Source: Acidobacteriota bacterium
GTDB taxonomy: Bacteria; Acidobacteriota; Terriglobia; Bryobacterales; Bryobacteraceae
Assembly: GCA_025353165.1 (NCBI GenBank)
Contig: JANXRE010000113.1
Coordinates: forward strand, 1-61,816
Length of the DNA: 61,816 nucleotides
Direction of reading: 5' to 3'
Made by a program: the position numbers and the translations under genes. This document shows, piece after piece, positions 1 to 8,559 of the stretch; the first letter of the stretch is position 1, and every line of letters starts with the position of its first letter. Below the pieces are notes generated by a model. The model was not told the DNA's origin. It ran no database searches and saw only the letters and a program-made list of their open reading frames with translations.

Positions 1-31
1 AATGGCAGTCGTCACTCCCGTCCCGTAACCA

Positions 32-784
32 GTGCACGAAATTGCCCGGGACGTCGCCATCGTCCCGATGTTGATCGCGAACGCCTATCTGGTTGGCGAC
101 GCCGGGGCCTGGGTGCTTATCGATGCCGGAATCCCCGGCAATGAGCGGAGGATCCGGCGGGCGGCTGAAAGGCGCTTCGGACCTGGCGCGAAGCCTCGCG
201 GCATTCTGCTGACTCACGGCCACTTCGATCACGCCGGTTCTGCTGCGGGGCTGGCCGATGCCTGGCAAGTGGCGACCTACGCCCACCGGCTGGAGTTCCC
301 GTTTCTCACGGGTGAGTGCGACTATCCGCCGCTCGATTCGACTCCGCCCGGTTTCTTCTCGAAGTTGAGCCAGTTCTTCCCGTCGAGTACGGTGAACCTG
401 GGCGGCCGACTTTCCGAGCTACAGGAAACGGGCCTGCCGGAGTGGGAATGCATTCACACACCGGGACATTCGCCCGGTCACGTGGCGTTCTTCCGCCGCG
501 CGGACGGCGCGCTCATTGCCGGCGACGCGGTCACGACGATGAATCTCGACAGCCTGATCGGAACCCTCATGAAAAGGCCGGAGCTTTGCCGGCCTCCGGT
601 TCCGGCCACCACGAACTGGCCGCTGGCGCACGAATCGGTGCGGCGGCTCGCCGCCCTCCGGCCGAGCCTCATCGCGGCGGGGCATGGGCCGCCGCTGCGC
701 GGAGCAGAAGAGCAGTTGCAGGCGCTCGCGGATAATTTTCCGATTCCCGTTCGCGGCCGGTACGTGTTTGAACCAGTCCCGTAG
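32..784 (+). CDS. MBL-fold metallo-hydrolase
   Basis: Predicted soluble metal-dependent hydrolase of the metallo-beta-lactamase superfamily, glyoxalase II-like group. The signature THGHFDH lies at residues 61-67, followed by HTPGHSPGH near residue 142, AGDAV near residue 166 and a late AAGHGP near residue 218; together these supply the usual His/Asp metal ligands. The length of 250 aa fits the fold. The GTG at 32 is chosen because an in-frame TAA at 26-28 rules out a longer form. The substrate cannot be read from the sequence. The gene stands alone: seven bases after its stop a palindromic repeat begins, then valS. Bases 1-31 show nothing recognisable. Confidence 0.85.
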   Translation: MHEIARDVAIVPMLIANAYLVGDAGAWVLIDAGIPGNERRIRRAAERRFGPGAKPRGILLTHGHFDHAGSAAGLADAWQVATYAHRLEFPFLTGECDYPPLDSTPPGFFSKLSQFFPSSTVNLGGRLSELQETGLPEWECIHTPGHSPGHVAFFRRADGALIAGDAVTTMNLDSLIGTLMKRPELCRPPVPATTNWPLAHESVRRLAALRPSLIAAGHGPPLRGAEEQLQALADNFPIPVRGRYVFEPVP

Positions 785-790
785 AGCAGA

Positions 791-837
791 GGCGTCGCCA
801 GGAGTGGCGACGCGGCACGCAAGAGTGCGTGCGCCAC
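791..837 (-). repeat. Dispersed palindromic repeat, copy A
   Basis: 47-bp element made of two adjacent hairpins: GCGTCGCCA/TGGCGACGC with a GGAG loop, then GCACGCA/TGCGTGC with an AGAG loop. Its reverse complement is identical over all 47 bases to the copy at 46272-46318, 45 kb away. It sits directly after the stop of the metallo-hydrolase gene and about 55 bp before valS. REP-like by structure; it may also act as a terminator or mRNA stabiliser (inference). Confidence 0.8.
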
Positions 838-892
838 GGATTAAATTATCCCGGCCGAGACGGTAAAATAGGGATTCGCGTCTTTGTTCCCT

Positions 893-3565
893 ATGCAAAT
901 TGATAAAGTCTATGAGCCCCAACGGTTTGAACCCCATTGGGCCCAATGGTGGATCGACAGTGGTATTTTCCACGCCGTACCTCGTCCGGGGCGCCACTTC
1001 TCGCTCGTCATTCCGCCGCCCAACGTAACCGGCTCGCTCCACATGGGACACATGCTGGAGCATTCGCTCATCGACATGGCTGTCCGGTGGCATCGGATGC
1101 GCGGCGAAAACACGCTGTGGCTGCCCGGCACCGACCACGCCAGCATTGCAACCCAGATGCTGGTGGAGCGCGAACTCGCCAAGGAGGGCACCAATCGCTG
1201 GGAACTCGGGCGGGAGAAATTCCTGGAGCGCGCCTGGCAGTGGAAAGACCTCCAGCAGGGGCGCATCGAAGAGCAGATGAAGCGCCTGGGCTCCTCCTGC
1301 GACTGGACGCGCAATCGCTTCACCCTGGATCCCGAGCTCAACCACGCGGTGCGCGAAGCCTTCGTGCGCCTGTACGAGAAGGGGCTTATCTACCGCGGCG
1401 AATACCTGGTGAACTGGTGCCCGGGCTGCCACACGGCAATCTCGGACCTGGAAACCATTCACGAGGACACGCCCGGTCATCTCTGGCACATCCGGTACCC
1501 GGTGGTGGGCGACCCGGGGACGTTTATCACAGTCGCGACGACGCGCCCGGAGACGATGCTCGGCGACACCGCCGTCGCCGTCCATCCTTCCGATACCCGC
1601 TACACGGAGATGATGGGCAAGACGGTGCGCCTGCCGCTGATGGACCGCGACATCCCATTCATCGCCGACGAACTGGTGGATCCCAAGTTCGGCACCGGCG
1701 TGGTGAAGGTGACGCCGGCCCACGACGCCAACGACTTCGAAGCGGGGAAGCGGCACAAGCTGCCGTTCGTCAAGGTCATCGACGAAAACGCAAAAATGAC
1801 TGCCGCCGCGGGCCGCTGGGCCGGGCTCGACCGGTTCGAGGCGCGGAAGCAGATCGTGGCCGAACTGGAAGCCCAGGGCTTGCTCGAAAAAGTCGAGCCC
1901 TACGCGCTGAGCCTGGCGCGATGCCAGCGCTGCAGGACGGCGGTCGAGCCGCTCGTGTCCACCCAGTGGTTCGTCCGGACGCAACCGCTCGCCGGACCCG
2001 CTATCGCCGCCGTCGACGACGGCCGGATCCAGTTCGTTCCCTCCAACTGGGTGAAGACCTACCACGAGTGGATGGACAACATCCGCGACTGGTGCATCTC
2101 CCGCCAGCTTTGGTGGGGCCACCGGATTCCTGCCTGGCATTGCGGCAACTGCCAGCAGATGACCATCGCGCGCGAGGATCCGTCGCGCTGCGTGCATTGC
2201 GGTTCGGAAGACATTCATCAGGACAACGACGTTCTGGACACGTGGTTCAGCTCGGGCCTCTGGCCGTTTTCGACGCTGGGCTGGCCGGACCACACGGATG
2301 ACCTCGCGCATTTTTATCCGACGTCGCTGATGATCACGGGTTTCGACATCCTCTTTTTCTGGGTGGCGCGCATGATCATGCTCGGCATCGAGATGACCGG
2401 GGATATTCCGTTCCGGCAAGTCCACATCCATGGACTGGTGCGCGACGCGGACCGCCAGAAGATGTCGAAGACCAAGGGCAACACGGTCGACCCGCTGACG
2501 GTCAACGAGCAGTACGGCACCGACGCCACGCGCCTCGCGCTGGTGCTCGGCGCGGCCAGCGGCATGGATATCGCGTTCACTCCGGAGCGCCTGGATGCCT
2601 CCCGCGCCTTCGCCAACAAGATCTGGAATGCCGCCCGGTTTCTGTTTACGAAGATGGAAGCCGCCGGCGTCGATCCCTGGATGGAACCCGGGAGCGATCG
2701 CTGCGTGCCCGAACCGGAGCCGACCACCCTTGAAGCCCCGCTCGAGGACCGCTGGATTTTCAGCCGCCTGGACACGGCCGCCGAAGCGGTGAACCGCGCT
2801 CTCGAACAGCACCGGTATCACGAGGCGGCGGACACGCTGTGGCATTTCTTCTGGGACGAGTTCTGCGATTGGTACATCGAGCTCAAGAAACTCAAACTGG
2901 TGGAGAACACCGGGCTGAACGTGCACTGGCGAAACATCCTGAGCGTGTTCGAGCGGTCGCTCCGTCTGCTTCACCCGATCATGCCGTTCCTCACCGAGGA
3001 GCTATGGCAACGGCTCGCGGTCAACTACCCGGATCGGCCGAAATCGATCGCGCTCGCCCGGTATCCCCGGTACCACCCCGATGCTCACGACCTGAAGGCC
3101 GAGATCGAGGTTCAGATACTTCAGGACATCGTCACGGCCGCACGCGGGCTTCGGGCCGATCACAAGGTCGATAAAAAGCTTCACTTGCATGCAACTTTGT
3201 ATACGATGCACCCTAGGACATTTGAAATTGCCAGCCGGGAGAGGGAGCCGATCGAGCGGCTGGCGAATATCAAGGTTGAGCTGAAGAACGACGCCGCCCC
3301 GAAATTGAAGGGCGCGGTTCGTTCGACGCCGCAGTTCGATCTGTTCCTCCAGTTGCCGGAGACCGATACCGGCGCCGTAAGGATCAGACTCACCAAGGAA
3401 ATTGAGCAACTCGAAAAGCTGATAGCCAACTCCGAGCGGCAGTTGGGCAACGAGGAGTTCGTGGAGAAGGCGCCGGAGAAGGTGGTCGCGCAGATTCGCG
3501 AAAAGATGGCCGGGTATCAAGTCCAGGCCGGGAAAAGCAAGGCCACCCTGAGCGCGCTGGAATGA
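893..3565 (+). CDS. valS: Valine--tRNA ligase
   Basis: Class I aminoacyl-tRNA synthetase that charges tRNA(Val) with valine in the cytoplasm. The HIGH-type motif appears as HMGH at residues 50-53 after PPNVTGSL, and the KMSKS-type motif as KMSKTKGN near residue 523. Between them lies the editing (CP1) domain with TTRPETMLGDTAVAVHP. The C-terminal region is the anticodon-binding domain followed by a charged coiled coil (EIEQLEKLIANSERQL) typical of ValRS. The length of about 890 aa is normal. The ATG at 893 is preferred; an in-frame TTG at 884 would add three residues. The stop overlaps the nadC start in ATGA, so the two are probably translated together. Confidence 0.97.
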   Translation: MQIDKVYEPQRFEPHWAQWWIDSGIFHAVPRPGRHFSLVIPPPNVTGSLHMGHMLEHSLIDMAVRWHRMRGENTLWLPGTDHASIATQMLVERELAKEGTNRWELGREKFLERAWQWKDLQQGRIEEQMKRLGSSCDWTRNRFTLDPELNHAVREAFVRLYEKGLIYRGEYLVNWCPGCHTAISDLETIHEDTPGHLWHIRYPVVGDPGTFITVATTRPETMLGDTAVAVHPSDTRYTEMMGKTVRLPLMDRDIPFIADELVDPKFGTGVVKVTPAHDANDFEAGKRHKLPFVKVIDENAKMTAAAGRWAGLDRFEARKQIVAELEAQGLLEKVEPYALSLARCQRCRTAVEPLVSTQWFVRTQPLAGPAIAAVDDGRIQFVPSNWVKTYHEWMDNIRDWCISRQLWWGHRIPAWHCGNCQQMTIAREDPSRCVHCGSEDIHQDNDVLDTWFSSGLWPFSTLGWPDHTDDLAHFYPTSLMITGFDILFFWVARMIMLGIEMTGDIPFRQVHIHGLVRDADRQKMSKTKGNTVDPLTVNEQYGTDATRLALVLGAASGMDIAFTPERLDASRAFANKIWNAARFLFTKMEAAGVDPWMEPGSDRCVPEPEPTTLEAPLEDRWIFSRLDTAAEAVNRALEQHRYHEAADTLWHFFWDEFCDWYIELKKLKLVENTGLNVHWRNILSVFERSLRLLHPIMPFLTEELWQRLAVNYPDRPKSIALARYPRYHPDAHDLKAEIEVQILQDIVTAARGLRADHKVDKKLHLHATLYTMHPRTFEIASREREPIERLANIKVELKNDAAPKLKGAVRSTPQFDLFLQLPETDTGAVRIRLTKEIEQLEKLIANSERQLGNEEFVEKAPEKVVAQIREKMAGYQVQAGKSKATLSALE

Positions 3566-4374
3566 TGAACATCGATCACCCCGAGGTGGTGGACGCCGTC
3601 CGCCGCGCGCTGCATGAGGATGTCGGCACGGGGGACGTAACCACCGAGGCCTGTATCCCCGCGGACCTCATGGCGGCAGGCCGGTTTTACGCGAGACAGC
3701 AAATGGTGGTCGCCGGAACGGAGTTGCTGCACCTGATGTTCGACGAGGCGAGAATCGAGCGGCACTCGGGCGACCCGGCCGCTGATGGCGAGGTCATTGC
3801 GACGGTGCGCGGTCCTGCGCGGATGCTCCTTACGCGCGAGCGGGTGTCGCTGAATTTTCTTCAGCGCCTCAGCGGCATTGCGACGCTAACCCGGCGGTAC
3901 GTCGACGCGGTCCAGGGCACCGGCTGCCAGATCCTCGATACACGCAAGACCACGCCGGGCTTGCGGCGCCTGGAGAAGATGGCGGCGGCGGCCGGCGGCG
4001 CAACCAATCACCGCATGGGTCTGTTCGACGCGGTTCTGATCAAGAACAACCACATCGCGCTCGCCGGGGGGATCGCGCGGGCTCTGAGCCGCGACCGTAA
4101 GGGAGCGGTGGAACTGGAAGTGCGTACCCGCGAAGAAATCGACGAAGCGCTGAACCTTGGCGTCCGGCATTTACTGCTCGACAACATGACCCCCGATCAA
4201 GCGCGGGAAGAGATCCGTCACATCGCCGGCCGCGCCAAAGTCGAGTTGTCAGGCGGAATCCAACTCGATAACGTCCGCGCCTACGCCGAAGCCGGGCCGG
4301 ACTTCATCTCGGTGGGCGCCATCACGCATTCAGCGGTCGCGGTGGACATCAATTTCCGCATCGAGCCGCTCTAA
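3562..4374 (+). CDS. nadC: Nicotinate-nucleotide pyrophosphorylase (carboxylating)
   Basis: Quinolinate phosphoribosyltransferase: converts quinolinate and PRPP to nicotinate mononucleotide, CO2 and pyrophosphate in de novo NAD synthesis. The N-terminal domain carries the HEDVGTGDVTTEA segment; the barrel carries DTRKTTPGLR near residue 133, then GGATNHRMGLFDAVLIKNNH, which form the phosphate and quinolinate sites, and ends with the VELSGGI and ISVGAITHS phosphate-binding loops. The length of 270 aa is typical. Start and valS stop share ATGA, so it is likely co-transcribed with valS. A repeat pair follows 43 bp after the stop. nadA and nadB are not in this window. Confidence 0.96.
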   Translation: MMNIDHPEVVDAVRRALHEDVGTGDVTTEACIPADLMAAGRFYARQQMVVAGTELLHLMFDEARIERHSGDPAADGEVIATVRGPARMLLTRERVSLNFLQRLSGIATLTRRYVDAVQGTGCQILDTRKTTPGLRRLEKMAAAAGGATNHRMGLFDAVLIKNNHIALAGGIARALSRDRKGAVELEVRTREEIDEALNLGVRHLLLDNMTPDQAREEIRHIAGRAKVELSGGIQLDNVRAYAEAGPDFISVGAITHSAVAVDINFRIEPL

Positions 4375-4416
4375 ATGTCTGTCCAGATCCAGCATTGCCA
4401 ATTTGGTAGGATTTGC

Positions 4417-4462
4417 GTGGCGCACGCACACGTGCGTGCCGCGTCGGCACCCCTGCCGACGC
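4417..4462 (+). repeat. Dispersed palindromic repeat, copy B
   Basis: Diverged copy of the same element as at 46272, in the same orientation. It begins GTGGCGCACGCAC, has the hairpin GCACGCACACGTGCGTGC, and then a second hairpin GCGTCGGCA/TGCCGACGC with loop CCCC. It lies between nadC and birA and faces copy C, so the 4417-4530 block begins and ends with inverted GTGGCGCACGCA ends. Confidence 0.75.
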
Positions 4463-4485
4463 TCGGCGAGGCGCGCGGAAAATTG

Positions 4486-4530
4486 TGTCGCGAGGAGTCG
4501 CGACACGGCATGCACGAGTGCGTGCGCCAC
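4486..4530 (-). repeat. Dispersed palindromic repeat, copy C
   Basis: Diverged inverted copy of the element: hairpin TGTCGCG/CGCGACA with loop AGGAGT, followed by GCATGCACGAGTGCGTGC and the end GCGCCAC. With copy B it makes a 114-bp unit with perfect 12-bp terminal inverted repeats, like a REP pair or a very short MITE. Confidence 0.7.
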
Positions 4531-4566
4531 GTCGGACTGGCAAGGTTAGTTCAGGACGGGTCCTAA

Positions 4567-5247
4567 GTGATTCACCGCTACCGCGTGCTCCCCTCCACCA
4601 TGATTGAAGCCGCGCGGCTCGCATCGCAGGGCGCGCCGTCGGGGACCGCGGTCGTCGCGGACGAACAGACGGCGGGGCAGGGCAGGCTCGGGAGAACGTG
4701 GCACAGCGCGCCCGGCGACGGCCTGTATGTTACGGTCGTCCTGCGGGTGCCGGAGCTCAAGCCGGCCATCACCATGGCTCTCGGGGTAGCGGTGGCCGAC
4801 GCCATTGAGGAAGTTTCCGGCGTGAAAGCGGACCTGCGCTGGCCGAACGACATCCTGATCGGCGACCGCAAGCTCGCGGGCATCCTCACGCAGTATGAGC
4901 ATGGGGCTGTGCTGGCGGGCATCGGCGTCAATGTGAACCACCTCGAATTTTCCGGTGAGATGCGAGCCATCGCCACTTCCCTTCGGATTGCCACTGGCCT
5001 GGAGCATGATCGCGAAAGGCTACTCGAAGCGATTCTGCGGCGCGTTCCGACGGCGAATCCGGAAACGGCCATCCGCGATTTCGCCGCCCGCTCGTCGTAT
5101 GTTTACAGCCGACGCGTATCCGTGGACCTGGGCCACGGAAAGGTGTATGGTACGACTGCCGGACTGAACGACGCCGGTTTTCTGATATTAAGGAAGGACG
5201 ACGGCAGCGAGATAACGATCTTCGCGGGCGGAGTCCGCCCGGCCTGA
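4567..5247 (+). CDS. birA: Biotin--[acetyl-CoA carboxylase] ligase
   Basis: Biotin protein ligase: activates biotin with ATP and transfers it to the lysine of the biotin carrier domain of acetyl-CoA carboxylase and related enzymes. The biotin/AMP loop is seen as QTAGQGRLGRTWHS near residues 36-49, followed by LRWPNDIL and KLAGILTQ, and the C-terminal SH3-like subdomain ends the protein. At 226 aa it lacks the N-terminal DNA-binding helix-turn-helix, so it is a class I enzyme that should not repress biotin genes. The start is GTG at 4567. coaX follows 7 bp later, so the two are probably co-transcribed. Confidence 0.94.
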   Translation: MIHRYRVLPSTMIEAARLASQGAPSGTAVVADEQTAGQGRLGRTWHSAPGDGLYVTVVLRVPELKPAITMALGVAVADAIEEVSGVKADLRWPNDILIGDRKLAGILTQYEHGAVLAGIGVNVNHLEFSGEMRAIATSLRIATGLEHDRERLLEAILRRVPTANPETAIRDFAARSSYVYSRRVSVDLGHGKVYGTTAGLNDAGFLILRKDDGSEITIFAGGVRPA

Positions 5248-5254
5248 CACCTAT

Positions 5255-6022
5255 ATGCTCCTTGCACTAGACGCTGGAAACACCAACATCACGATCGGCG
5301 CTTTCGAGAAGGAAAAACTGCACGGCCGGTGGCGCTTGCGCACCATCCGCGAGCAGACAGCCGACGAATGGGGCATCCTGCTCCGGAACATTTTTTCATT
5401 ATGGAAGCTGGACCTCGCCGCCGTGGATGGGATGATCATCTCCAGCGTGGTGCCGGCGGTGGATCAGCCGTTGACGTCGATGTGTGAGCGCTACTTCCAC
5501 ACGCAGCCGCTGTTCGTGACAGCCACCACGGACATCGGCCTGACGATCCGCTACGACAGCCCCCGCGAAGTGGGCGCGGACCGGCTGGTCAACGCGGCCG
5601 CGGCCTGGTTCAAGTATGGCGGTCCGGCCGTGGTGGTGGATCTCGGGACGACGATTAACTTCGACTGCGTGTCGGCGGACGGCGCGTTTTGCGGCGGCCT
5701 GATTTGTCCCGGCATCGCAATGTCCATCGGCGGGTTGTTCGCGCAGACGGCGCGGCTGCCGATGGTCGATTTCCGCGAACCGGTGCAGCTTATCGGCACC
5801 AACACCATCGGCGCAATGCAGTCCGGCCTGTACTACGGCTTCACGGGAATGATCGACGGCATCGTCGAGCGGGTATTCGCGGAACTGGGGCCAGGCGCCA
5901 AGGCCGTTGCGACCGGGGGGCACGGCCACTTGATCGCAAGATCCTCGCGGATCGTGAAAATCGCCGATGAGAATTTGACGCTGGACGGGCTCCGCATCAT
6001 CTGGGAGCGCAGCCACGCGTGA
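5255..6022 (+). CDS. coaX: Type III pantothenate kinase
   Basis: First enzyme of coenzyme A synthesis: phosphorylates pantothenate with ATP. It belongs to the acetate/sugar kinase/Hsp70 fold. Signature segments are DAGNTN at residues 6-11 (phosphate-1 loop), VGADRLVNA near residue 107, VVDLGTTINFD near residue 127 and ATGGHG near residue 220. The length of 255 aa is normal. The final codons overlap the next gene start in GTGA, so the unknown gene downstream is likely translationally coupled to it. Confidence 0.96.
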   Translation: MLLALDAGNTNITIGAFEKEKLHGRWRLRTIREQTADEWGILLRNIFSLWKLDLAAVDGMIISSVVPAVDQPLTSMCERYFHTQPLFVTATTDIGLTIRYDSPREVGADRLVNAAAAWFKYGGPAVVVDLGTTINFDCVSADGAFCGGLICPGIAMSIGGLFAQTARLPMVDFREPVQLIGTNTIGAMQSGLYYGFTGMIDGIVERVFAELGPGAKAVATGGHGHLIARSSRIVKIADENLTLDGLRIIWERSHA

Positions 6023-6705
6023 GCGAGTTTCGCGACGAGTTTCGGGATTACTTTAACTACTTCACCGAAGTGGAAGAGCACTTCCAGCACGCCCGGGGCA
6101 CGGGGCTTTTCCTCATGTCGCCGCTCGACTGGGCGCTGGTTGAGAGTTGGAAAAACGGCGGCGTGCCGCGGGAAGCGGTCCTGCGCGGCATCGATCTTGC
6201 GTTCGCGAAATGGCGCGCGAAGAAGAGCCGGACGCAGGCGGTGAACTCGGTGGCGTATTGCACCCAGGCGATTGCGACCGAGGCCGCGGCGATGGCCAAC
6301 ACCGGCGTGGGGTCTTCCGCAAAGAAGGACGCGGCCCCCCCCTTCACGCTGGACGAGATGCGCGATTACCTCCAACAAAACGCCGCCGCCTACCGCAAGG
6401 CGGGTCAGGACCAGGTCGCCGATTCCCTGGAGCGCATGGCGGAGGAGGCGGAAGCGCATTTCGCCGATATCGAGGCGCTGGAGCAGCGGTTGACCGGGCT
6501 GGAGGACAAGCTGCTCGGGCAACTCCGGTCGGCTCTGAACGAAGAGGAACTATTCGAGGCGCGGCGCGAGCTCGATTCGCAGCTTCGCCCGTACCGCAGC
6601 AAGATGACGGCGGCCCAGCTTTCGATGCTGGAGAAGCAATACCTCGACCGGCGATTGCTGGAGCACGCCAAACTGCCGCGCCTCAGTCTGTTCTACATGC
6701 GTTGA
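6019..6705 (+). CDS. Unknown protein coupled to coaX
   Basis: I do not recognise a named family. The 228-aa product has no signal peptide or membrane segment. The N-terminal 85 residues look globular (SPLDWALVESWKNGG, then GIDLAFAKWRAKK). The middle (about 105-200) is strongly charged and rich in Glu, Ala, Leu and Arg, as in an alpha-helical or coiled-coil region, and the tail is basic. The GTG start overlaps the coaX stop in GTGA. Coding is supported by the coupling and the coherent amino-acid make-up. The position suggests expression with birA-coaX but gives no function; the N-terminal region could be a DnaD- or winged-helix-like fold (speculative). Confidence 0.8.
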   Translation: MSEFRDEFRDYFNYFTEVEEHFQHARGTGLFLMSPLDWALVESWKNGGVPREAVLRGIDLAFAKWRAKKSRTQAVNSVAYCTQAIATEAAAMANTGVGSSAKKDAAPPFTLDEMRDYLQQNAAAYRKAGQDQVADSLERMAEEAEAHFADIEALEQRLTGLEDKLLGQLRSALNEEELFEARRELDSQLRPYRSKMTAAQLSMLEKQYLDRRLLEHAKLPRLSLFYMR

Positions 6706-6721
6706 ACCCGAGGGCCGCAAT

Positions 6722-7879
6722 TTGACGCACGAGGGCGGCAGCCATCATGGTGTGGGTATGGGGACATGCCTGTTGGTGCTGAGCTGGTCGCCGGCCAGAG
6801 CTGGCGGCGTGAACGGGGTAGTTCTCGCCCTCGCGCGTGAACTGCAGGCCGGCGAGAGTTACCGGCCGTTGATCGCCGTGGCCTCGTGGAGTGCCATGGA
6901 ACTCCCCGAGCGCGTCCAGGGTATTCCGGTAATTGGCGTGCGCCTGCACGACGGATACGGTCAAGGCGCTCCCGCGACGCTCAAGAGCGCCGCGTTCCTG
7001 CCTTCGGATCTGGCGGGGCTGGCGCGAGTTCTTTGCGAACAGAACGTGCGAATTGTGAATCCGCACTTCGTGGGCATCGGGGGAGCCGCTTTCGTTCTGC
7101 TGCGCAAACTGGGGCTATACGACGGTAAGATCGCACTATCGTTTCACGGCGCCGACGTCACCGAGATCGAGGGCTCCAGTCCGGTGGTCCGCGCGTGCTG
7201 GCGCAAGTACATTGAGGCGGTGGACGTCGTCTTCGCGTGTTCGAAAGCTCTGGGAGCGAAGGTGCTCAAGCTGGCTCCGAAAGCGAAACTCGAGATTCTC
7301 TATAATGGCGCCGACATGGAGATTTTCGAGGTCGAGCGGAAGCCCGGCACGGGGCCGAAGAGGATTCTCCACATTGGGGCATACGAGCACAAAAAGGCGC
7401 AGGATATTCTCCTGCTGGCATTTCAGCAGTTGCTGGACCGCGGCATGGACGCGCGGCTCACAATGATTGGAAACGCCGGCCCGAAGACGGACGAAATACG
7501 CCGGTTGAGCGTGCCGTTTGGCGGCCGCGTGCGCATGCTCACCGACGTTCCCCACGAGCAGATCCCAGAGTATTTGGCCGACGCCGACGTGTTTGTGCTT
7601 CCTTCGCGTTCGGAGCCGTTCGGCATCGTGCTGGTGGAAGCCGGCGCGGCCGGCGTGCCGGTGGTGGCGACGAGAGTGGGCGGCATCCCCGAGCTCATCA
7701 CGCACGGGCGGAGCGGACTGCTGGTTGAGCCGGACGATCCGCGCGGGCTCGCGGATGCGATGGCGTCGGTGCTCACGGATGACGCCGTGGCGCACATGCT
7801 GGCATCCGCGTGGAGCCGGGAGGCCCACGAGTTCACTTGGCGGAGAACCGCGGAGAATTATCTCGCGGCGATTTCATAA
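6722..7879 (+). CDS. Glycosyltransferase family 4 protein
   Basis: Predicted GT-B fold glycosyltransferase that adds a sugar from an activated donor to a cell-surface or small-molecule acceptor. The N-terminal domain has the SPARAGGVNGVV glycine loop and later FHGADVTE; the C-terminal donor domain has ILHIGAYEHKKAQDILL and the GT4 signature SEPFGIVLVEAGAAGVPVVAT near residues 299-318. The length of 385 aa is typical. The TTG at 6722 has a GAGGG 8 bases upstream; an ATG at 6758 without a clear ribosome-binding site is the alternative. The 3' end overlaps the convergent methyltransferase gene by 22 bp. Donor and acceptor are unknown. Confidence 0.88.
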   Translation: MTHEGGSHHGVGMGTCLLVLSWSPARAGGVNGVVLALARELQAGESYRPLIAVASWSAMELPERVQGIPVIGVRLHDGYGQGAPATLKSAAFLPSDLAGLARVLCEQNVRIVNPHFVGIGGAAFVLLRKLGLYDGKIALSFHGADVTEIEGSSPVVRACWRKYIEAVDVVFACSKALGAKVLKLAPKAKLEILYNGADMEIFEVERKPGTGPKRILHIGAYEHKKAQDILLLAFQQLLDRGMDARLTMIGNAGPKTDEIRRLSVPFGGRVRMLTDVPHEQIPEYLADADVFVLPSRSEPFGIVLVEAGAAGVPVVATRVGGIPELITHGRSGLLVEPDDPRGLADAMASVLTDDAVAHMLASAWSREAHEFTWRRTAENYLAAIS

Positions 7880-8559
7880 ATGAAGAAGTCGGCGAAGGAC
7901 CCCTGCGTGTAGTCCCCCTGGTACGGATAGCGGTTGGGGATGTGCCGGACGAGTTTCCACTGGGGCAGGTTTGCATCCACCCACCGGGTAAACTTCCGGT
8001 GCCAAACATGAGTGCCGGCGTATCCCTCGTTTTCATCAGTGTCGCTGGAGTATACGATCACGTACCGCCGCGAGGCGCCAAACAGGGTTCGCATGTAGCT
8101 TTCGAAGACGGCATCTTCCACGAGGTGGAAAATGACGTCGAGAGACAGGGCCAGATCCGCGGTCTCGCCCGCATACTCGCGGGCTTCGCGGAAGTCCTTC
8201 GACCGATCCGCCGCGAACCGCGCGCGGCACATCGCCACCGCCGTGGCGCTCACGTCGTAGCCCGTGTATTTCGGATACCGCGCCAGGCTGAGCTGGTTAC
8301 CGTCCCCGCAGCCGAACTCGATGACAGTGGAGATGCCTTGCGCCCGCACGAAGTCGTTCAGCGTTTCGGCCTTGAACTTCGCGAACTTGTCGTACGACCC
8401 CACCCCGCTGTTGCCGCCCGCGGCATACCGCGCCTCCCAGTAGTGGCCGGAGTTGTCGAACGGGACCGCCGGCTCGGGCGGGGGCGGAGGCTGAATCTTC
8501 CGGGAGAGATACCGTGCGAGATCGCCGACGACGGGAATGCTCTTGATGAACGCCTTCAT
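7858..8559 (-). CDS. Class I SAM-dependent methyltransferase
   Basis: Small-molecule-type methyltransferase with a Rossmann fold. Motif I is VIEFGCGDGNQLS, followed by YTGYDVSATAV (acidic ribose-binding Asp) and DLALSLDVIFHLVED (motif IV region). A short basic leader and a proline run precede the fold. The ATG at 8559 overlaps the upstream gene's TGA in ATGA; an in-frame ATG at 8574 would add five residues. The gene probably forms a two-gene unit with the secreted protein at 8556-10253. The phrase YPKYTGYDVS is like methyltransferases of polysaccharide clusters, but the substrate is not inferable. Its 3' end runs 22 bp into the convergent glycosyltransferase gene. Confidence 0.87.
   Translation of the reverse strand: MKAFIKSIPVVGDLARYLSRKIQPPPPPEPAVPFDNSGHYWEARYAAGGNSGVGSYDKFAKFKAETLNDFVRAQGISTVIEFGCGDGNQLSLARYPKYTGYDVSATAVAMCRARFAADRSKDFREAREYAGETADLALSLDVIFHLVEDAVFESYMRTLFGASRRYVIVYSSDTDENEGYAGTHVWHRKFTRWVDANLPQWKLVRHIPNRYPYQGDYTQGSFADFFIYEIAAR

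Noticed and set aside
799-838. Short peptides of the type MAHALLRAASPLLATP read through the palindromes
   Set aside because: The same peptide arises at several sites only because the repeat is translated; there is no ribosome-binding site or conserved context.
419-2974. 851-codon open frame antisense to valS
   Set aside because: Lies wholly opposite a textbook valyl-tRNA synthetase; composition (His, Arg, Val, Gly, Pro rich, no domain) is the usual high-GC antisense shadow.
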